Source: Micropterix aruncella
Taxonomy: Eukaryota > Arthropoda > Insecta > Lepidoptera > Micropterigidae
Assembly (NCBI GenBank): GCA_944548615.1
Contig: OX155957.1
Coordinates: forward strand, 1,428,275 to 1,492,274
DNA: 64,000 nucleotides
Direction of reading: 5' to 3'
Made by a program: the position numbers and the translations under genes. How positions within the stretch are numbered: the first letter of the stretch is position 1; each line of letters begins with the position of its first letter. Of the stretch, positions 40,751 to 54,131 are shown piece after piece. The notes beneath the pieces were generated by a model that searched no databases, was not told the DNA's origin, and saw only the letters and a list, made by a program, of their open reading frames with translations.

Positions 40751-42360
40751 ACTTCTTTTCTTGCTTGTTTTAAAAATGTTTTTTTACCATTATTCCTATT
40801 TTATTTCCCTCAATATCCAGTCAATATTTCTATACTAGTAAAACCGTCATAAAGTAATTTGTGTACTTCCCCGTAGGACTCTGTCGCTTTATTTAATTAT
40901 GTGGATTTAATTAATTATTTCAATAAAATAGATAAAATTTAGAATGGACTCATCTAAAGACAATTTTAAATATTTATTGTTATAATACCAAAATATTTAA
41001 AATTCGTAACCAAGAGATAATAGAGTGTTCTCACTCCCAACGACTCATTTAGGGTCAAGGCTCTTAATTCATGCATACGGGACAACAACGTTTGATCCAT
41101 CCGTATATTTTAGGCTAGGATCCATCCGTATCTCCAATCCCATTCCGGGGAAGGTGTTCGCGGAAAGTTGGAGCGGGGAACAGGAAGGAGGGAAGGAAAG
41201 GTGGAGGGGCACATATCGAAGTTAGAAAACCAATAGAAATGTATCCATCAGCTCAAGTTTATATACACAGAACATAATAGCTTGGGAATGGAGCGAGGAC
41301 GGATAGGTATGAACCTGTCAAAAACCCGCCGTGATTTAGGATGCAGTAGTTTCGTGGTACCGGGAGGCGTTGTTGTTATTTTTTATGTGAGGTGTCCGTG
41401 TTTTTTCCTGCGGTGGCATTTCTGTTTTTTTTTTTTTAATATGAACTGCTGCTAATTGTGACGTTTATCGTCACGGAACGTAAGGGTTTTTGTCGCAAGA
41501 CGATTCCCTTTGGGATTTTTGCCTTCATGTGACAGAAGTAACTTGAATTTTTGGCTGGAGCACGTTTTTTGGTCGGCGCGCTTGTGGCACGCCTAGAAAA
41601 CGGGATCTTCAAGGAGTGGTGCCTTCGTGGCGTATAAAACGTGAACTTTTACATACATGCGTGTTTCCTTTTGTGTGTTCTGAGGGAAAAGGATTTTCTG
41701 TCGGCTAAATCCAATGAAAACGAACTTGGCTCACTCTCTGAGATTGGTTTCTGTTGTAGGGTATTTTTTTGTTTGGGTATTTTTTTTACACATTTTTTTT
41801 TTAAATTACTTTCCGTTTTATTCTGTAAAAGACGGTGGCGTTCATAATTTTTTTTTTTTGGTTATAACTTCCGGTTATAAATGTAGTTCCTAGATTACTA
41901 GTTTCCTTGTAATTATCTAACCTTTCTTGTTATTAAACAAGAAAGGTTAGATAATAATTGAAAATGTGTATTATAAAGTCTAGAACATATTTTAGCAATT
42001 TGTAATTGTCGATAATTTTAATTTTATTTTAGTAAATAAATATGTAAATAAAAGTATCTTCATTGGTTTCATCAGATTTTTTATTTGTTGACCTTTCACG
42101 AATGCTCAGCCTGGTGGTAGGTCAGCTTCGCTGGAATTGAATCGGTGAAAGCTTGTCAGTCTCAAGGATCCCTCGGGATCCATTCATTTTGATCATCGCA
42201 ACGTTACAGTCGACTCATCGCGCTTATTCTCTCGCTCTGCTCTACATTTTCCGGTCTGCAAAAGTGGTAATTCGACCTTCTGATACTGCTAAATGGAGGC
42301 ACACTACTTAAATACACATGCAGTATATGAGATATTTAAATTAAATAAGAGAAATTTGTC
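40751..42360. other. No gene recognised, one perfect hairpin
   Basis: Unassigned. The G-rich stretch 41155-41210 and the T-rich 41400-41880 have no coding appearance. A perfect 20-bp inverted repeat lies at 41912-41955. Confidence 0.4.
41912..41955. repeat. Perfect 20-bp inverted repeat
   Basis: ATTATCTAACCTTTCTTGTT, loop ATTA, then the exact complement. No flanking duplication seen. It could be a transposon scar or a transcribed hairpin. Confidence 0.7.
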
Positions 42361-42361
42361 T

Positions 42362-42845
42362 TTTACTTTCCCGACCCAAGTGAAAGTTTTGTGAATGCGC
42401 TTAAAAAATAATTCGAGATGAAGACGAAAATATCCATGTTGACCCCCCCTGAGATGATTAAGAATATTTCCAGATTGAAGTCTGTCTGTGAGTGTGTGTG
42501 TGTGTATGTATGTGTGTGGGTGTAAATTCCTCCACGATAGCGCCCAAACGCTAAAGCGTTTGGGCGCTATCGTGGAGGATCGTAATTGCGCTATCGTAAT
42601 TGCGCTGAAATTTGGCATGCAGACATCATTTGGTCATGGCAAGATTTGGTCATTGGCAGAAAGGTCATGGTCATTTGGTTACAAATATTGTGGTTGAAAT
42701 CGGTCCGCAAGGGGGTGCGCTAGTCATACTTCAATCTCACTTGAAATTCGGTACACGGGTCCATGTTAGACTGAAACCACGTTGTGATATTTTGATTGGA
42801 ATATCTCTTATACAAGCAATATTTAATTCCACCACATTTAACCCT
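42362..42845 (+). repeat. FamA copy with internal palindrome
   Basis: Nearly full FamA: ACTTTCCCGACCC, GATGAAGACGAAAATATCC, a GTGTGTGTGTGTGTATG run, TTTGGCATGCAGACATC and a tail near ACAAGCAATATTTAAT. The TCCTCCACGATAGCG block is present as a perfect 52-bp palindrome (42528-42579), followed by further local duplications. Confidence 0.8.
42528..42579. repeat. Perfect 52-bp palindrome
   Basis: Two exactly inverted 25-bp arms (left arm starts TCCTCCACGATAGCGCCC) around a 2-base centre AA. The left arm is FamA sequence, and the right arm is its inverted duplicate. Confidence 0.9.
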
Positions 42846-43204
42846 TTATAGCTTCATGTGACATTTCTGTAACAAACTACTAATCCCCCTAAAATTCCCC
42901 TAAATAAGGCACTAAATTCATTTAGTTCATTTGAATCCGTCTAGCACTACTGTTCCTACCACTTAGTATCGAGTAAAAATCATAGATAGCGTAACTAAGC
43001 GATTTATGTGAGTTTAAATATTGGGCGTTGATGAAAGTGATAAATTAGAACTAAGGCAGGTGTTGAATGACTGATAAAAAAATATAAAAAGTGTATACAA
43101 TTGTGTGGTTTTCGTGGAAACCTGTAGGTAAGAATATAATTATATCCATTCAAAATTTCGAAGCAAAAGATGGCAAGTTAGGATGTTCTAACATTTACTG
43201 GAAC

Positions 43205-43584
43205 TGACTATGGCAAATTCTTGGTTATTATACCGAAGAGTAAGGAAGGCAAAATATCTCAACGGCAAACAAATGTCTTCAGCGGAATTTAGACTTGAGA
43301 TAGGCGAAACCTTATGCGAGCTTGGCCTGAAGCGTAACATCAAGAGTCGAAGGTCTTTAGAAGACGAAATTCAAGCCAAAAAACATAAGGGCCCTGCGCA
43401 ACATGTTCCTCCATTGGCAGTAAGGCAGGACCAGGTCGGTCATTGGCCGATTTGGGTTAAAAAAAGGATACGTTGCAAGATTCCCAAGTGCACTGGCGCT
43501 TCACAAACAATTTGCGAAAAATGAAGTGTAGCATTATGCTATAATAAACCAAATAATTGTTTCAAATTTTTGCATACAACATAA
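43205..43584 (+). pseudogene. piggyBac-type transposase C-terminal fragment
   Basis: The open frame from 43210 starts inside a conserved block: NSWLLYRRVRKAKYLNGKQ, then SAEFRLEIGETLCELG. A linker follows, then VGHWPIWVKKRIRCKIPKCT and ICEK. This is the end of a DDE_Tnp_1_7 transposase followed by its Cys-rich zinc-binding tail. TGA at 43522-43524 stands where a Cys codon is expected, and the same frame continues VALCYNKPNNCFKFLH to a natural stop at 43582-43584. The catalytic region is missing upstream (only AT-rich sequence). It is therefore a truncated, nonsense-mutated remnant. Confidence 0.75.
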
Positions 43585-43899
43585 ATGTTTTTTTATACGT
43601 TCAACTTAATGTTACAGTAATGTCACATTCCCTTAAATGTCAAATAAATGATTAATAATAAATATTTTTGAATTTCTGAGAAATACGTGTTTTTTTATTT
43701 GCCTAAACCTATCTCATTATCACCATTACTTTTTGTTTGAAGATCTTGGGCTACAAAGGGTTAAGAAAATACTACATCTTATTAGAAATGTACCATTTTA
43801 ATAGCACGGAAATACTACAACACTAATACAAATATAGGACGCGCCAGGCCATGGTAATGGTACGTATTTGTCCGTCGGTAAAAATGCCGATTTAATAAG

Positions 43900-45290
43900 T
43901 TATTAGTATTGAGCAATTCCAACATATACAAATATTTACTATTGCGCAATTCCAACCTGTCTCCGAGAATTTCGTTGTACCCGCGGCTTCGTTTAAGCTT
44001 GAAATCGACATTTTCCGGAAGGGGGGGGGGGCGAGTCTCAAGTGAAAGGGGGCTTGTCTGCTTGCCTGGACAGTTTAGGGGTGACACGACTTTTTTCGAT
44101 TTTACCGTCTTAATCTTGTTTTTCTCATGTTTCGTCTCCGAATTTTTTTTTGTACTAGCTCTTCGTTCGAGCTGGGGATCGACTTTTTCGATTTTAAGGT
44201 CTTAATCTTCTTCTCAAGTTTCTTCTCCGAGAATTTACTTGTACCCGCGACGTCGTTCGAGCTGGGAATCGACTTTCTCGATTCTAAGGCCTTAACCTTC
44301 TTCTCAAGTTTGGTCTCCGAGAAGAGAATTTAGTTATACCCGCGGCTTCGTTTGAGCTGGAAATCATTTTTTTTAAATCTTTTTCTTCTCAAGTTTGGTC
44401 TCTGAGAATTTAGTGGTACCCGCGGCTTCGTTCGACCTGGGAAGCGACAAAAAAAATGAACACCGCAGATCTTGGTCTTTCAGGCAATGGCACGGATGTA
44501 TGTATATGTATATGTTTATGTATGTGAACTGTATTGTTACTTTTATTTAATATTACAACGGTTGGCTGTAAGAAATCACAAAACGACAAGCCCGCCGTTT
44601 GTACTAAGTTAAAATAGAATTTAAGTTTTCTTTACCAATGTAATTATTTTTTAGTACCTACAATAAAGGTATTTTTCATTTTATTTTCATTTACTTTTTC
44701 GATTTTAACGTCTTAATCTTCTTCTTCTCGAGTTTGGTCTCCAAGAATTTAGTGGTAACCGTTGCTTCGTTCGAAATGGGAATCGATTTTTTCGATTTTA
44801 ACGTCTTAACCTTCTTCTTCTCAAGTTTGATCTCCGAGAATTTAGTTTTACCCGCGGTTTCGTTCGAGATGAGAATCGACTTTTTCGATTTTAACGTCTT
44901 AATCTTCTTTTTCTCAAGTTTGGTCTCCGAGAATGTAGTGGTACCCGCGGCTTCGTTCGAGCTTCAAGACTCGAAGGAATCGACTTTTTCGATTTTAACG
45001 TCCAAAACTTCTTCTATTCAAGTTTGGCCTCCGAGAGTTTAGTTGTACCCGCGGTTTCGTTCGAGCTTAGAATCATTTTTTTTTATTTTATCGTCTTAAT
45101 TTTCTTTTTCTCAAGTTTCGTCTCCGAGAATTTAGTAATACCCGCGGTTTCGTTCGAGCTGGGAATCGACTTTTAAAATCGAGAGTTTTTACTGTCTCAA
45201 TTTTCCGATTCTGAAGCTTCGTTCCCAGAATTTAGTTATATTCGTGACTTTGTTTGAGCTGGAAATCGACTTTTTTATGACATTATTATT
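43900..45290 (-). repeat. 93-bp tandem array, about 12 units, interrupted
   Basis: Units of about 93 bp contain CGATTTTAACGTCTTAATC, TCAAGTTTGGTCTCCGAGAA, TACCCGCGGCTTCGTTCGA and GCTGGGAATCGAC. Length varies by small indels. On the minus strand a unit reads as 31 codons of a Lys-rich repeat (SSNEAAGTT, FSETKLEKKKIKTLKSKKS). The frame is lost by stops and shifts between units. On the plus strand one 102-codon frame (44734-45042) is open but hydrophobic and biased. The array is split by a LINE 3' end at 44500-44690. Confidence 0.75.
44500..44690 (+). mobile_element. LINE 3' UTR inserted in the 93-bp array
   Basis: Matches the 3' UTR at 23320-23545: TTTATGTATGTGAACTGTAT, CGGTTGGCTGTAAGAAATC, CCCGCCGTTTGTACTAAG, CAATAAAGGTATTTTTCATT and a terminal ATTTTC run. 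Severe 5' truncation, as is usual for LINEs. Confidence 0.75.
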
Positions 45291-45574
45291 TAGATGAAAT
45301 CAGTCCTTGGCTACTAACTGGGCAAGTCTTGGGGTGACCTAACTGATTTTTTTATTCAACTCAGAAATTATTGGTCCTTGTCCACTTTTGAAGAACTACT
45401 CTCCGGTATTCAAACACTTACTAAAATCGCAATAACAGCACAGTGTCTTGCCGAATGTAATGGCAAAGAACTCCATGAACGATTCGACAAATTGTTAAAT
45501 GCTCATAACATCTACTAAGGTGACTCCATCCACTGTATACAATTCGGTGATCTCTTTGCTGGGTGATTCTCTTT

Positions 45575-46183
45575 AGGGATCTAACGAGCCATGTGCAGTT
45601 AGGCAAATATGACCTATTTTGTTCTAGGGTCGGCCTAACTCACGGGCTAGCACCCATCCGGTAGCCTCTAAGTATAAGTTCGAGCCCGGGTGGGACTCTG
45701 TGTCCTGTGGGTCAGTTTTCAGGGTAATCGTTATTTGAGGGCTCCTGGACGGTTTGCGCACCGTGCGGCGTTAGTCAATCAACTGTGCGTTCCGACTGAT
45801 AACCGGGGAGTCTGGAAACGAATTGTTTTCTATAAAGCGGTGGTGGCTTTTCACCAATGACAGCTGCTCTTGAAACGACCATTCGGTCAATTCGAACTGA
45901 ATCGCCGCTTACATTAGATAGAGGACCTTGCAAGCGACCTCGAACCCGGAGCCAATCTGGAGGACAGAGAAATCCGATCATAGCTGTAAGCGAGGGCGCG
46001 TGGATGTCCGCCGGGTTTCTACCTGGCGCTACGCGGTTCGGTGTTGATTTCTCGCGGGCCAGTTGACGGAGTTATATAATAGATTTTCTATGTCTTCCAG
46101 TCTTCTACGCGCATTCCAGGCTGAAAAAACAACCACATATTGTTATAACACTTAGGGTAATGGATACGCCCATTGTAGTCGAC
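45575..46183 (+). mobile_element. LS element, near full length
   Basis: From GTGCAGTTAGGCAAATATG through AGGGTCGGCC, GGCTCCTGGACGGTTTGCGC, GCAAGCGACCTCGAACCC and CAGTCTTCTACGCGCATTCC to GTAGTCGACACC. About 610 bp. A-box and B-box-like sequences are both decayed (GTGCAGTTAGG and GGGCTAGCACC). There is a small AT-rich insertion near 46065-46090. Confidence 0.7.
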
Positions 46184-46189
46184 ACCTCT

Positions 46190-46880
46190 CCAATCTCTTT
46201 GCTGAGACCAAAAGTTTCATGTTTGCATTACAGGACTAGGTTATCAAACCATAGAATCAGAAAATTCATCATCAAAGACAATACTATTGATAAATATCGG
46301 GTGCGTTATCTCTTAGGTGAAAGTATCCGACATGTGAGCAACTGGCATTCAGAACCAGATTTTCGAAGAAGATTTCGAATCGAGTCAAGGGGAAATTGGG
46401 AAGGGTAATAGTTTTATATTACTACGCCATCATTGTGTCTGTTTAGCTGTGCTACGATTCTTTGTTCTAGGGTTCCACCGTAGTCTATTAAAATACCACG
46501 CGATGACTCTGGGTTTGTATTGTAATTATATTACACTTTTTTTATAAATATATGTTTTTTCATATTACATTATTATTGCTCATAGCGGAACTATTATTAT
46601 TATGATCTCACGCAATATTTCTCAGCAAAGAAATATAATAATGATATAAACGTATACGTACGTATATATAAATAAGTCAGATAAATACATTTTCAGTCAG
46701 ATAAATACACAGAGATATTTTCTAAACTTGGCACCATCGTTGTTCAATAAAACTAAGGATATACCCGGCATTTATACTCAAGGTATAAATATAAAAAAAA
46801 AAAAACTAACCCACTGGTTGATCACCCAGGGAAGGAAAGAAACTGAAAAACTAATTTGCTTTATTCCTAGTTAACCTACC
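46190..46880. other. No gene recognised
   Basis: The 82-codon frame at 46160-46408 begins in LS sequence. The rest shows no known domain. Otherwise AT-rich. Confidence 0.35.
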
Positions 46881-46884
46881 ATTC

Positions 46885-47215
46885 CTAACACATTATTATT
46901 TACCTACCATATAATTATGATTGGCATGCTTTTTGTTATTTATATTATTATTATTATCACATACCTTTTAAGATTATTTGAAATTTTATTTTTACTAAAA
47001 TTTTACTTGATTTTATTTTTCACGGCATTCTTATGATTGATTTTATTATATTTTGATTTTATTTTTCAGCGTATTATTTTTTATTTAGCATTAGGCAGTA
47101 CTTAAGTATACGAATCTGAGCCTACCTTAGTGCGGACGTCTCGTGCAATCCAGTTAGGTTAGGTTTAATTCAATTGTAACTGATATGATTTTTTATAAAA
47201 TAAAGTATTTGAATT
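46885..47215 (+). repeat. Probable LINE 3' UTR
   Basis: TTTATTTTTCAC-rich sequence leading to GTTAGGTTAGGTTTAATTC and ending AATAAAGTATTTGAATTTGA. This resembles, from memory, 3' ends of RTE-type LINEs in Lepidoptera. No coding part. Confidence 0.4.
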
Positions 47216-47219
47216 TGAA

Positions 47220-48884
47220 AAAGTAACGAATACAATCTTGTTTCGTTACGACTATATTTATGCAGGAAAAACTCTTTATACTAGTGGCTAGTTATAAAGA
47301 GTTTTGGTATGGTATAAGTTAGGTAAGCTAAGTATAAAGCTAAACCAGAAAACATAAAAAAAAACTAAAATATGTTCAAGACTAAGGAATATTTACGTGA
47401 GAAATGTTTACACGAGTATGACTTTAATTAAGTTTATTATATTTATTAGATTATATTTTCTGTAATAGATTAAAATCCTTTGGATCTCAATTGTGATTTC
47501 TAAATAAAGAGTCTCACATGTGATTTCTAAATAAATTTTTCTTTTTCACTTCTGCGAATGCCTCAGACATATGAAAAACTCAGCTGGTATTTATCTGCCT
47601 TAGGAATGAATAATTATATATTTAGGCTAGAAGAAAAGACAGGATGTTAAATGCTCTGGATTCATTCGTTACGAAGTGATATCGATTGGAATCGTAAAGG
47701 GGTAATAGTTCGAGCAAGGAGTTATAACGGTTCATTTGCCGCGATATAAATCGTTGCGATGGGTCTTTCCTAGTATGGTTTATGTTTCCGGAAATGACCC
47801 AGAAGGAAAAGGATTCTATCGAGAGTGGGCGAAGTGTTGAAGCCAATATATTGGGCGAAGAGATTACTCTTATCTTTGCCTACCGGCGTCGCTAGGATAT
47901 AACTACGAGTGCCTAGATACCTATAAAGTATGGCGTGACTCTTTTAGTATGCCCATATAAAAAGGTTTTCTTGACATGAAAAGGTCTGGGAGTTTGGTTT
48001 GACACAACACCGATTTAATAGCCAGCTTGAAAGTTTATAATGGGCGGATTTCTTACGACAATCTCTTATACCCAACACCTATATGAATTGTGGGTATGTA
48101 AGTGTATATCTTGTTATTTTTATTCATTCGACAGAATTCAAATGCAATTCCTTTAATTTAACCAAACGGAACATGGTGACCCAGCCGGAAATCGAAACCG
48201 GAAAATTACAACGCAAGATATTAGAAATAATAAATTATATAGATATTTAACATCCTGTCGTTATTATATAGAATTTAATTATATAGAATTAACAGCAAAT
48301 GAACAAAATTATGAATGAACAAAATTATACAGAATGAAAAAAAAAATATAGAATTTAGAAATTATATACACCCGCTTCATTCCGTCTCAGTATAAAAATG
48401 TTTGTAACCCTTGCTTTCGCCGCTGCCCCGCTCACTCGCCCCGTTCACACGCGCAGGATGATCACAACAGATACCGGTTTCCATACTGCATTTTCACTAG
48501 TCAGCTATGCTCGCCTATATCGTCTGCCTACCCTGATCGTACTAATTTTATTGTTTTATATTTAATAATTCATTTATCACTAACAATGCTACTTACTAAA
48601 TAAAATTAATCTCCGTGTTCCTTCCAACCCAATAGATTTAACCATGCTCTTCATGTTCCTCATGCTGGTACCAACTATAAGCAAAACGCATTTCTGTGGC
48701 GAACAAGTGACAATTGTAATTATTTGATTAAACGTTTTGACTTTGATCTATTCTGTACGAGTATTAACTCAGCTAGGCAGCAGCTGAACAGTGAATTCTT
48801 TAGCATTAATTGTTGAATATTTTTTGATGTATTTTTAATCGATAGCTTTATTTGAAAGGTCACACATGTTTCTACAACGTTACT
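47220..48884. other. No gene recognised
   Basis: Unassigned AT-rich DNA. The minus-strand frame 47622-47846 lacks features. A short GC-richer patch lies at 48415-48480. Confidence 0.4.
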
Positions 48885-49000
48885 TAAACGTGAAAACCTT
48901 TAATTGGCTCTCTGTTATCCTACTCCTCTTTTTGTTAAATTATAATTAGCTGTTGGTTTTCCTAAAAATAAATAAATAAAAAAAATAAACAAAAAAAAAT
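48885..49000 (+). repeat. LINE 3' end with AAAT-type tail
   Basis: CCTTTAATTGGCTCTCTGTT through AATTAGCTGTTGGTTTTCC to AAATAAATAAATAAAAAAAA. Same family as the fragment at 32606-32725. Confidence 0.65.
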
Positions 49001-50005
49001 CATATGACCTAACCAATATGCCAATGGGAAGAAAATCTCCCGAATTTCATAAAGCCATAACTCGGTGAGTAATGATCCAATAGCAACCAGGTAGCTTGGA
49101 CATAAAAAAATATTACAAATTAGGCCATTTCTGAAGCAAATGCAATCTCTGAGTGTTTCTAGTAGAAAAGGGAGATATATATATACCTTGCAGGCAGACT
49201 ACCTTGGCGCTAGTAGCTAACATAACGATCGAGATGTTGTTTGAAAACGATTGATGGACTCTATTTGAACGCAATGCTATACTTTCAAATAAGTAATAAT
49301 GAAACAAAAAAATACGTATTCTTTTTCAAGGTTTTTGGTGTATTTGTAATTAAATATGAACAGAAATGAAGTAAAGGGGAATCAAAAGAATCGGTTTTGT
49401 TACCCCAAAACTTTCCCGGCGAACTCAAGCACTGATTTCATCTCAATAATAATTTCATAAAGAAAATCGATGAGCGTCCTCTCCCGCCCGCACGAATTCA
49501 GTTGGGTTCCATTGGAATTGCCTCAGGTGTCGCCGTTCGTTTCTCGGGTAAGTATATCATAATCTAATTCCCTAAGTATACAATCAATGGCATAAGGAAG
49601 TACGCTAAAATTTATGGGGAAAATAATATGGATCTTATTGGACGATTAAACAATAATATCCAATGACCTCATTACTCTATAATATGTGTAACCAACCAAT
49701 TTCGTTATAATTAATGCTAAATTCAGTTATAACTTCAAAATTAATTCCGTCACGTTTTTGCTGGAAGACCGCTTTAATTACAAAGCAATTAGAGTATCAT
49801 AATTAATTTAGGTAATGAGAGGGAAGAAAGGCGCCTTCGTTAAGGTTGAAGGTTCTTTAGGGGTATTTACCTTCTTATTTTACCTTATCCTACCGCTCTT
49901 ATGAAAATATTGCTCTTTCTTTGAATTGTGAGTAAGAACAACGCGACTTTAAATTAAAAATGAAATAGATATAATAGAATAGTATTTAATGATAATCATA
50001 GTACA
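49001..50005. other. No confirmed gene; one donor-like site
   Basis: Mostly unassigned. The segment 49463-49550 is GC-richer, open in one frame (RPLPPARIQLGSIGIASGVA) and followed at 49551 by GTAAGTATAT, a strong splice donor. It could be an isolated exon, but no partner exon was found. Confidence 0.3.
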
Positions 50006-50009
50006 ACAG

Positions 50010-50430
50010 TACTCCTATATTTCAGGTGTGCTCACGAGTTAATAAATCCGCATGATTTGTCTGAAAGTCGCTCAATATAACTATCTATATAATCACGAGT
50101 ATTATTCATAGACTTCAACGTAATGGACATTCGACAGTTATACATAAGAGCGGTCTTAATGTACTTCCAGAGGAATGACAGGACTGCGACTATTAAACTT
50201 CGGTACCACGGACATGACACTAGAAATCGATACAGACAACCGGAGTAAAAAATGAACACGACGTACGGACAAAGACATTATACATTTCTAGCTCCAAAGC
50301 TTTACAATATACTGATAATGGACGTTCAAACGACCGACGTACCTTACGCTACGTTTAGAAGAGTGGTGGCAACTTGGCTTTTAAATAAATCTAGGGAAGA
50401 CTGTGAAAAATTATTGAGGTCTCGGGTGTG
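50010..50430 (+). pseudogene. LINE ORF2 C-terminal remnant
   Basis: Translation gives MDIRQLYIRAVLMYFQRND, RYHGHDTRNRYRQPE, a stop, then TYGQRHYTFLAPKLYNILI and YATFRRVVATWLL. This is the usual C-terminal pattern (an RYxHxTR block, then a GQxxxxYxxPxLYN block) of Jockey-like LINE ORF2. At least two stops. It differs from the other LINE fragments in the window. A minus-strand frame here is its shadow. Confidence 0.65.
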
Positions 50431-50523
50431 ATCGTGTAATATATTTATTTATATTTTATATATTATAACACTGTTTTATATACCTACTATCATATTATAT
50501 GTATGAATTTATATATAATATTA

Positions 50524-52384
<1,861 letters not shown>

Positions 52385-52905
52385 TCCAGGAAAATAATGA
52401 AATGAAAATCTCTTTATTGCACAATAAAATAAGGTACAATGGCGGACTTATTGCTACACTACAGCAATATCTTCCAGTCAACCAACATGCTGGTGTGAAA
52501 AGAAGAGTAGGCAACAAAATATAGCCTAAAATTAAATTTGAAATTATAGCATATAATATATATTATGTGTGTATCTAAAGTAAAATGTAAATATATAAAT
52601 AAATTTTTGAGTTTGACATATTATATGTATGTATATGTATATAAATACATATTTTGACATATTAACAAATAAATAAATAAATAAATAAGTAAATAAATAA
52701 ACTGCCAAAATAAGGTAAGGAAAGGGAGGGGATAACGGAAAGGTTAGAATTTATGATTAATGTTTATTGTGAAAGGAAGTGCTTTTTCAATGATTGCTTA
52801 AAGGTGAACAGCGAGCTAGCGCCTCGAATAGTTAAAGGAAGCTGATTCCACAGTCGAGCTGCATGTACGGAGAAGGAGTAGGAAAAAAAAGTGGTATTGT
52901 GTTTT
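52385..52905 (-). pseudogene. LINE 3' end (same family as 22.6 kb)
   Basis: The minus strand encodes FSYSFSVHAARLWNQLPLTI and then FTFKQSLKKHFLSQ before a stop. It matches the C-terminus at 22980-23122. A UTR follows with AAAT repeats (52665-52700), a CAATAAAGAGATTTTC block and a terminal TTTCATTTCATT. 5' truncated to about 520 bp. Confidence 0.75.
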
Positions 52906-52917
52906 GGGATACGTTAA

Positions 52918-53158
52918 CGATAATAATTAATCAACCCCTTCTTAGAAAAAATATCTAAAACCGCGATTTCCGCATCTCAGATTCTATGGCTTCAAATGGG
53001 TGGTAAGGTGAACGCTCACATGTGGCAAAACTGCTGTCCTAAACCTACCACAGCCGGTCGTTAGTCCGGAATCCACTGCTCTTCCCCCAGAAGTGTAATA
53101 ACACTATATTATAAGCCCGATTTCGGTCGGTGAATTCCATGGCAGCTCCGTTTGTATT
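52918..53158 (+). repeat. FamB interspersed repeat
   Basis: Second FamB copy. CTACCACAGCCGGTCGTTAG and CCGATTTCGGTCGGTGAATT are shared with 6776-7008. Confidence 0.7.
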
Positions 53159-53591
53159 TTATTTTATATGTAGATGAGAAAATATGATCATTTAAATAAA
53201 TTAACCGTCCTACCTTTGGGTTAATATTAAAAAAGTACCTTGTTTTTTTTCCATTATATTTCTCAAAAACAATACTTGTTTATAATATACCAGATAAAAT
53301 ACTATATAGCGGTTTATATAAGCGGGTTTTATATATCAGTTTTATATAAATTTGTGCATATATATTTTTTTCTATATTTTTTTTTTTTTTAAATATGATA
53401 ATATAGAGGACGTATCACGTACGTTCGTATAGATAGGCCGGTTAATATAAGCATTTTTTACTTTTATCAACGATTTTCACCATGAATTATTATAGTATTC
53501 AAGAATTAAACAAAATTCACAGAGCATGACATTTATAGCAGTAACAAAAGTAGTTTCAAATCAGCAATGTGATCCCTCCCTAAAAGCAGCA

Positions 53592-53937
53592 ACTTGGGTT
53601 GTCGACTACAACTTGCGAGCCCGTCACCACAGGAAGTTTTAACGATTAGTCGTTCTATCTCCCTGGAGTGAGCGTAGAAGACTTGGGACATAACAATCCA
53701 CCATCTAGCTACGTCACAAGCCCGTAAGAGGCCAACGCCTTAACCGCGAGTAGCCAGGAGTGTTACCCGGCGGGCTTGCACTCACGCCCTTACTTCCAAT
53801 TGTGACCAGATTACTCCGGTCTCTCGATTGGTTCCAAGTTCGAGGTCGCTTGCGCGGTCCTCTCCCTTACCTTACGAAGCGGTGAAACGGTGTATACCGA
53901 ATCTATCGCGAACCACAGCGTCCTTTGGGGAGCCTGG
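53592..53937 (-). repeat. LS copy, 3' half
   Basis: Reverse LS from GTCGACTACAACTTGCGAGC through AACGATTAGTCGTTCTATC and CGGTCTCTCGATTGGTTCC to the CACAGCGTCCTTTGG block. It abuts the next LS piece head-on. Confidence 0.75.
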
Positions 53938-54062
53938 AAGCTGTACTGTTTCCTATAGAGCGGGGGTGGTTGCGGACCTTACGGCGGCTGCTCTTGAAAT
54001 GACCATCGGCCATCCGATCCTGGGTGAACAGCCGGGCAAAGGACGCCGTGGAGAGGACCGCG
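53938..54062 (+). repeat. LS copy, middle part, head-to-head
   Basis: Forward LS from GAGCCTGGAAGCTGTACTG through ATAGAGCGGGGGTGGTTGC to GGGCAAAGGACGCCG, then a jump to GAGAGGACCGCG. The pair forms an inverted arrangement, probably the product of rearrangement of nested copies like those at 15.5-16.9 kb. Confidence 0.7.
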
Positions 54063-54131
54063 GTTAGCAGAGTACGAATCCTTTACGTGTGGAACTGTAG
54101 GATGGGTTTTCCCATAATTTCGACAAAGTTA

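Noticed and set aside
43900..45290. CRISPR-like regularly spaced repeats
   Set aside because: The units are contiguous 93-bp repeats without unique spacers, in a eukaryotic transposon-rich context.
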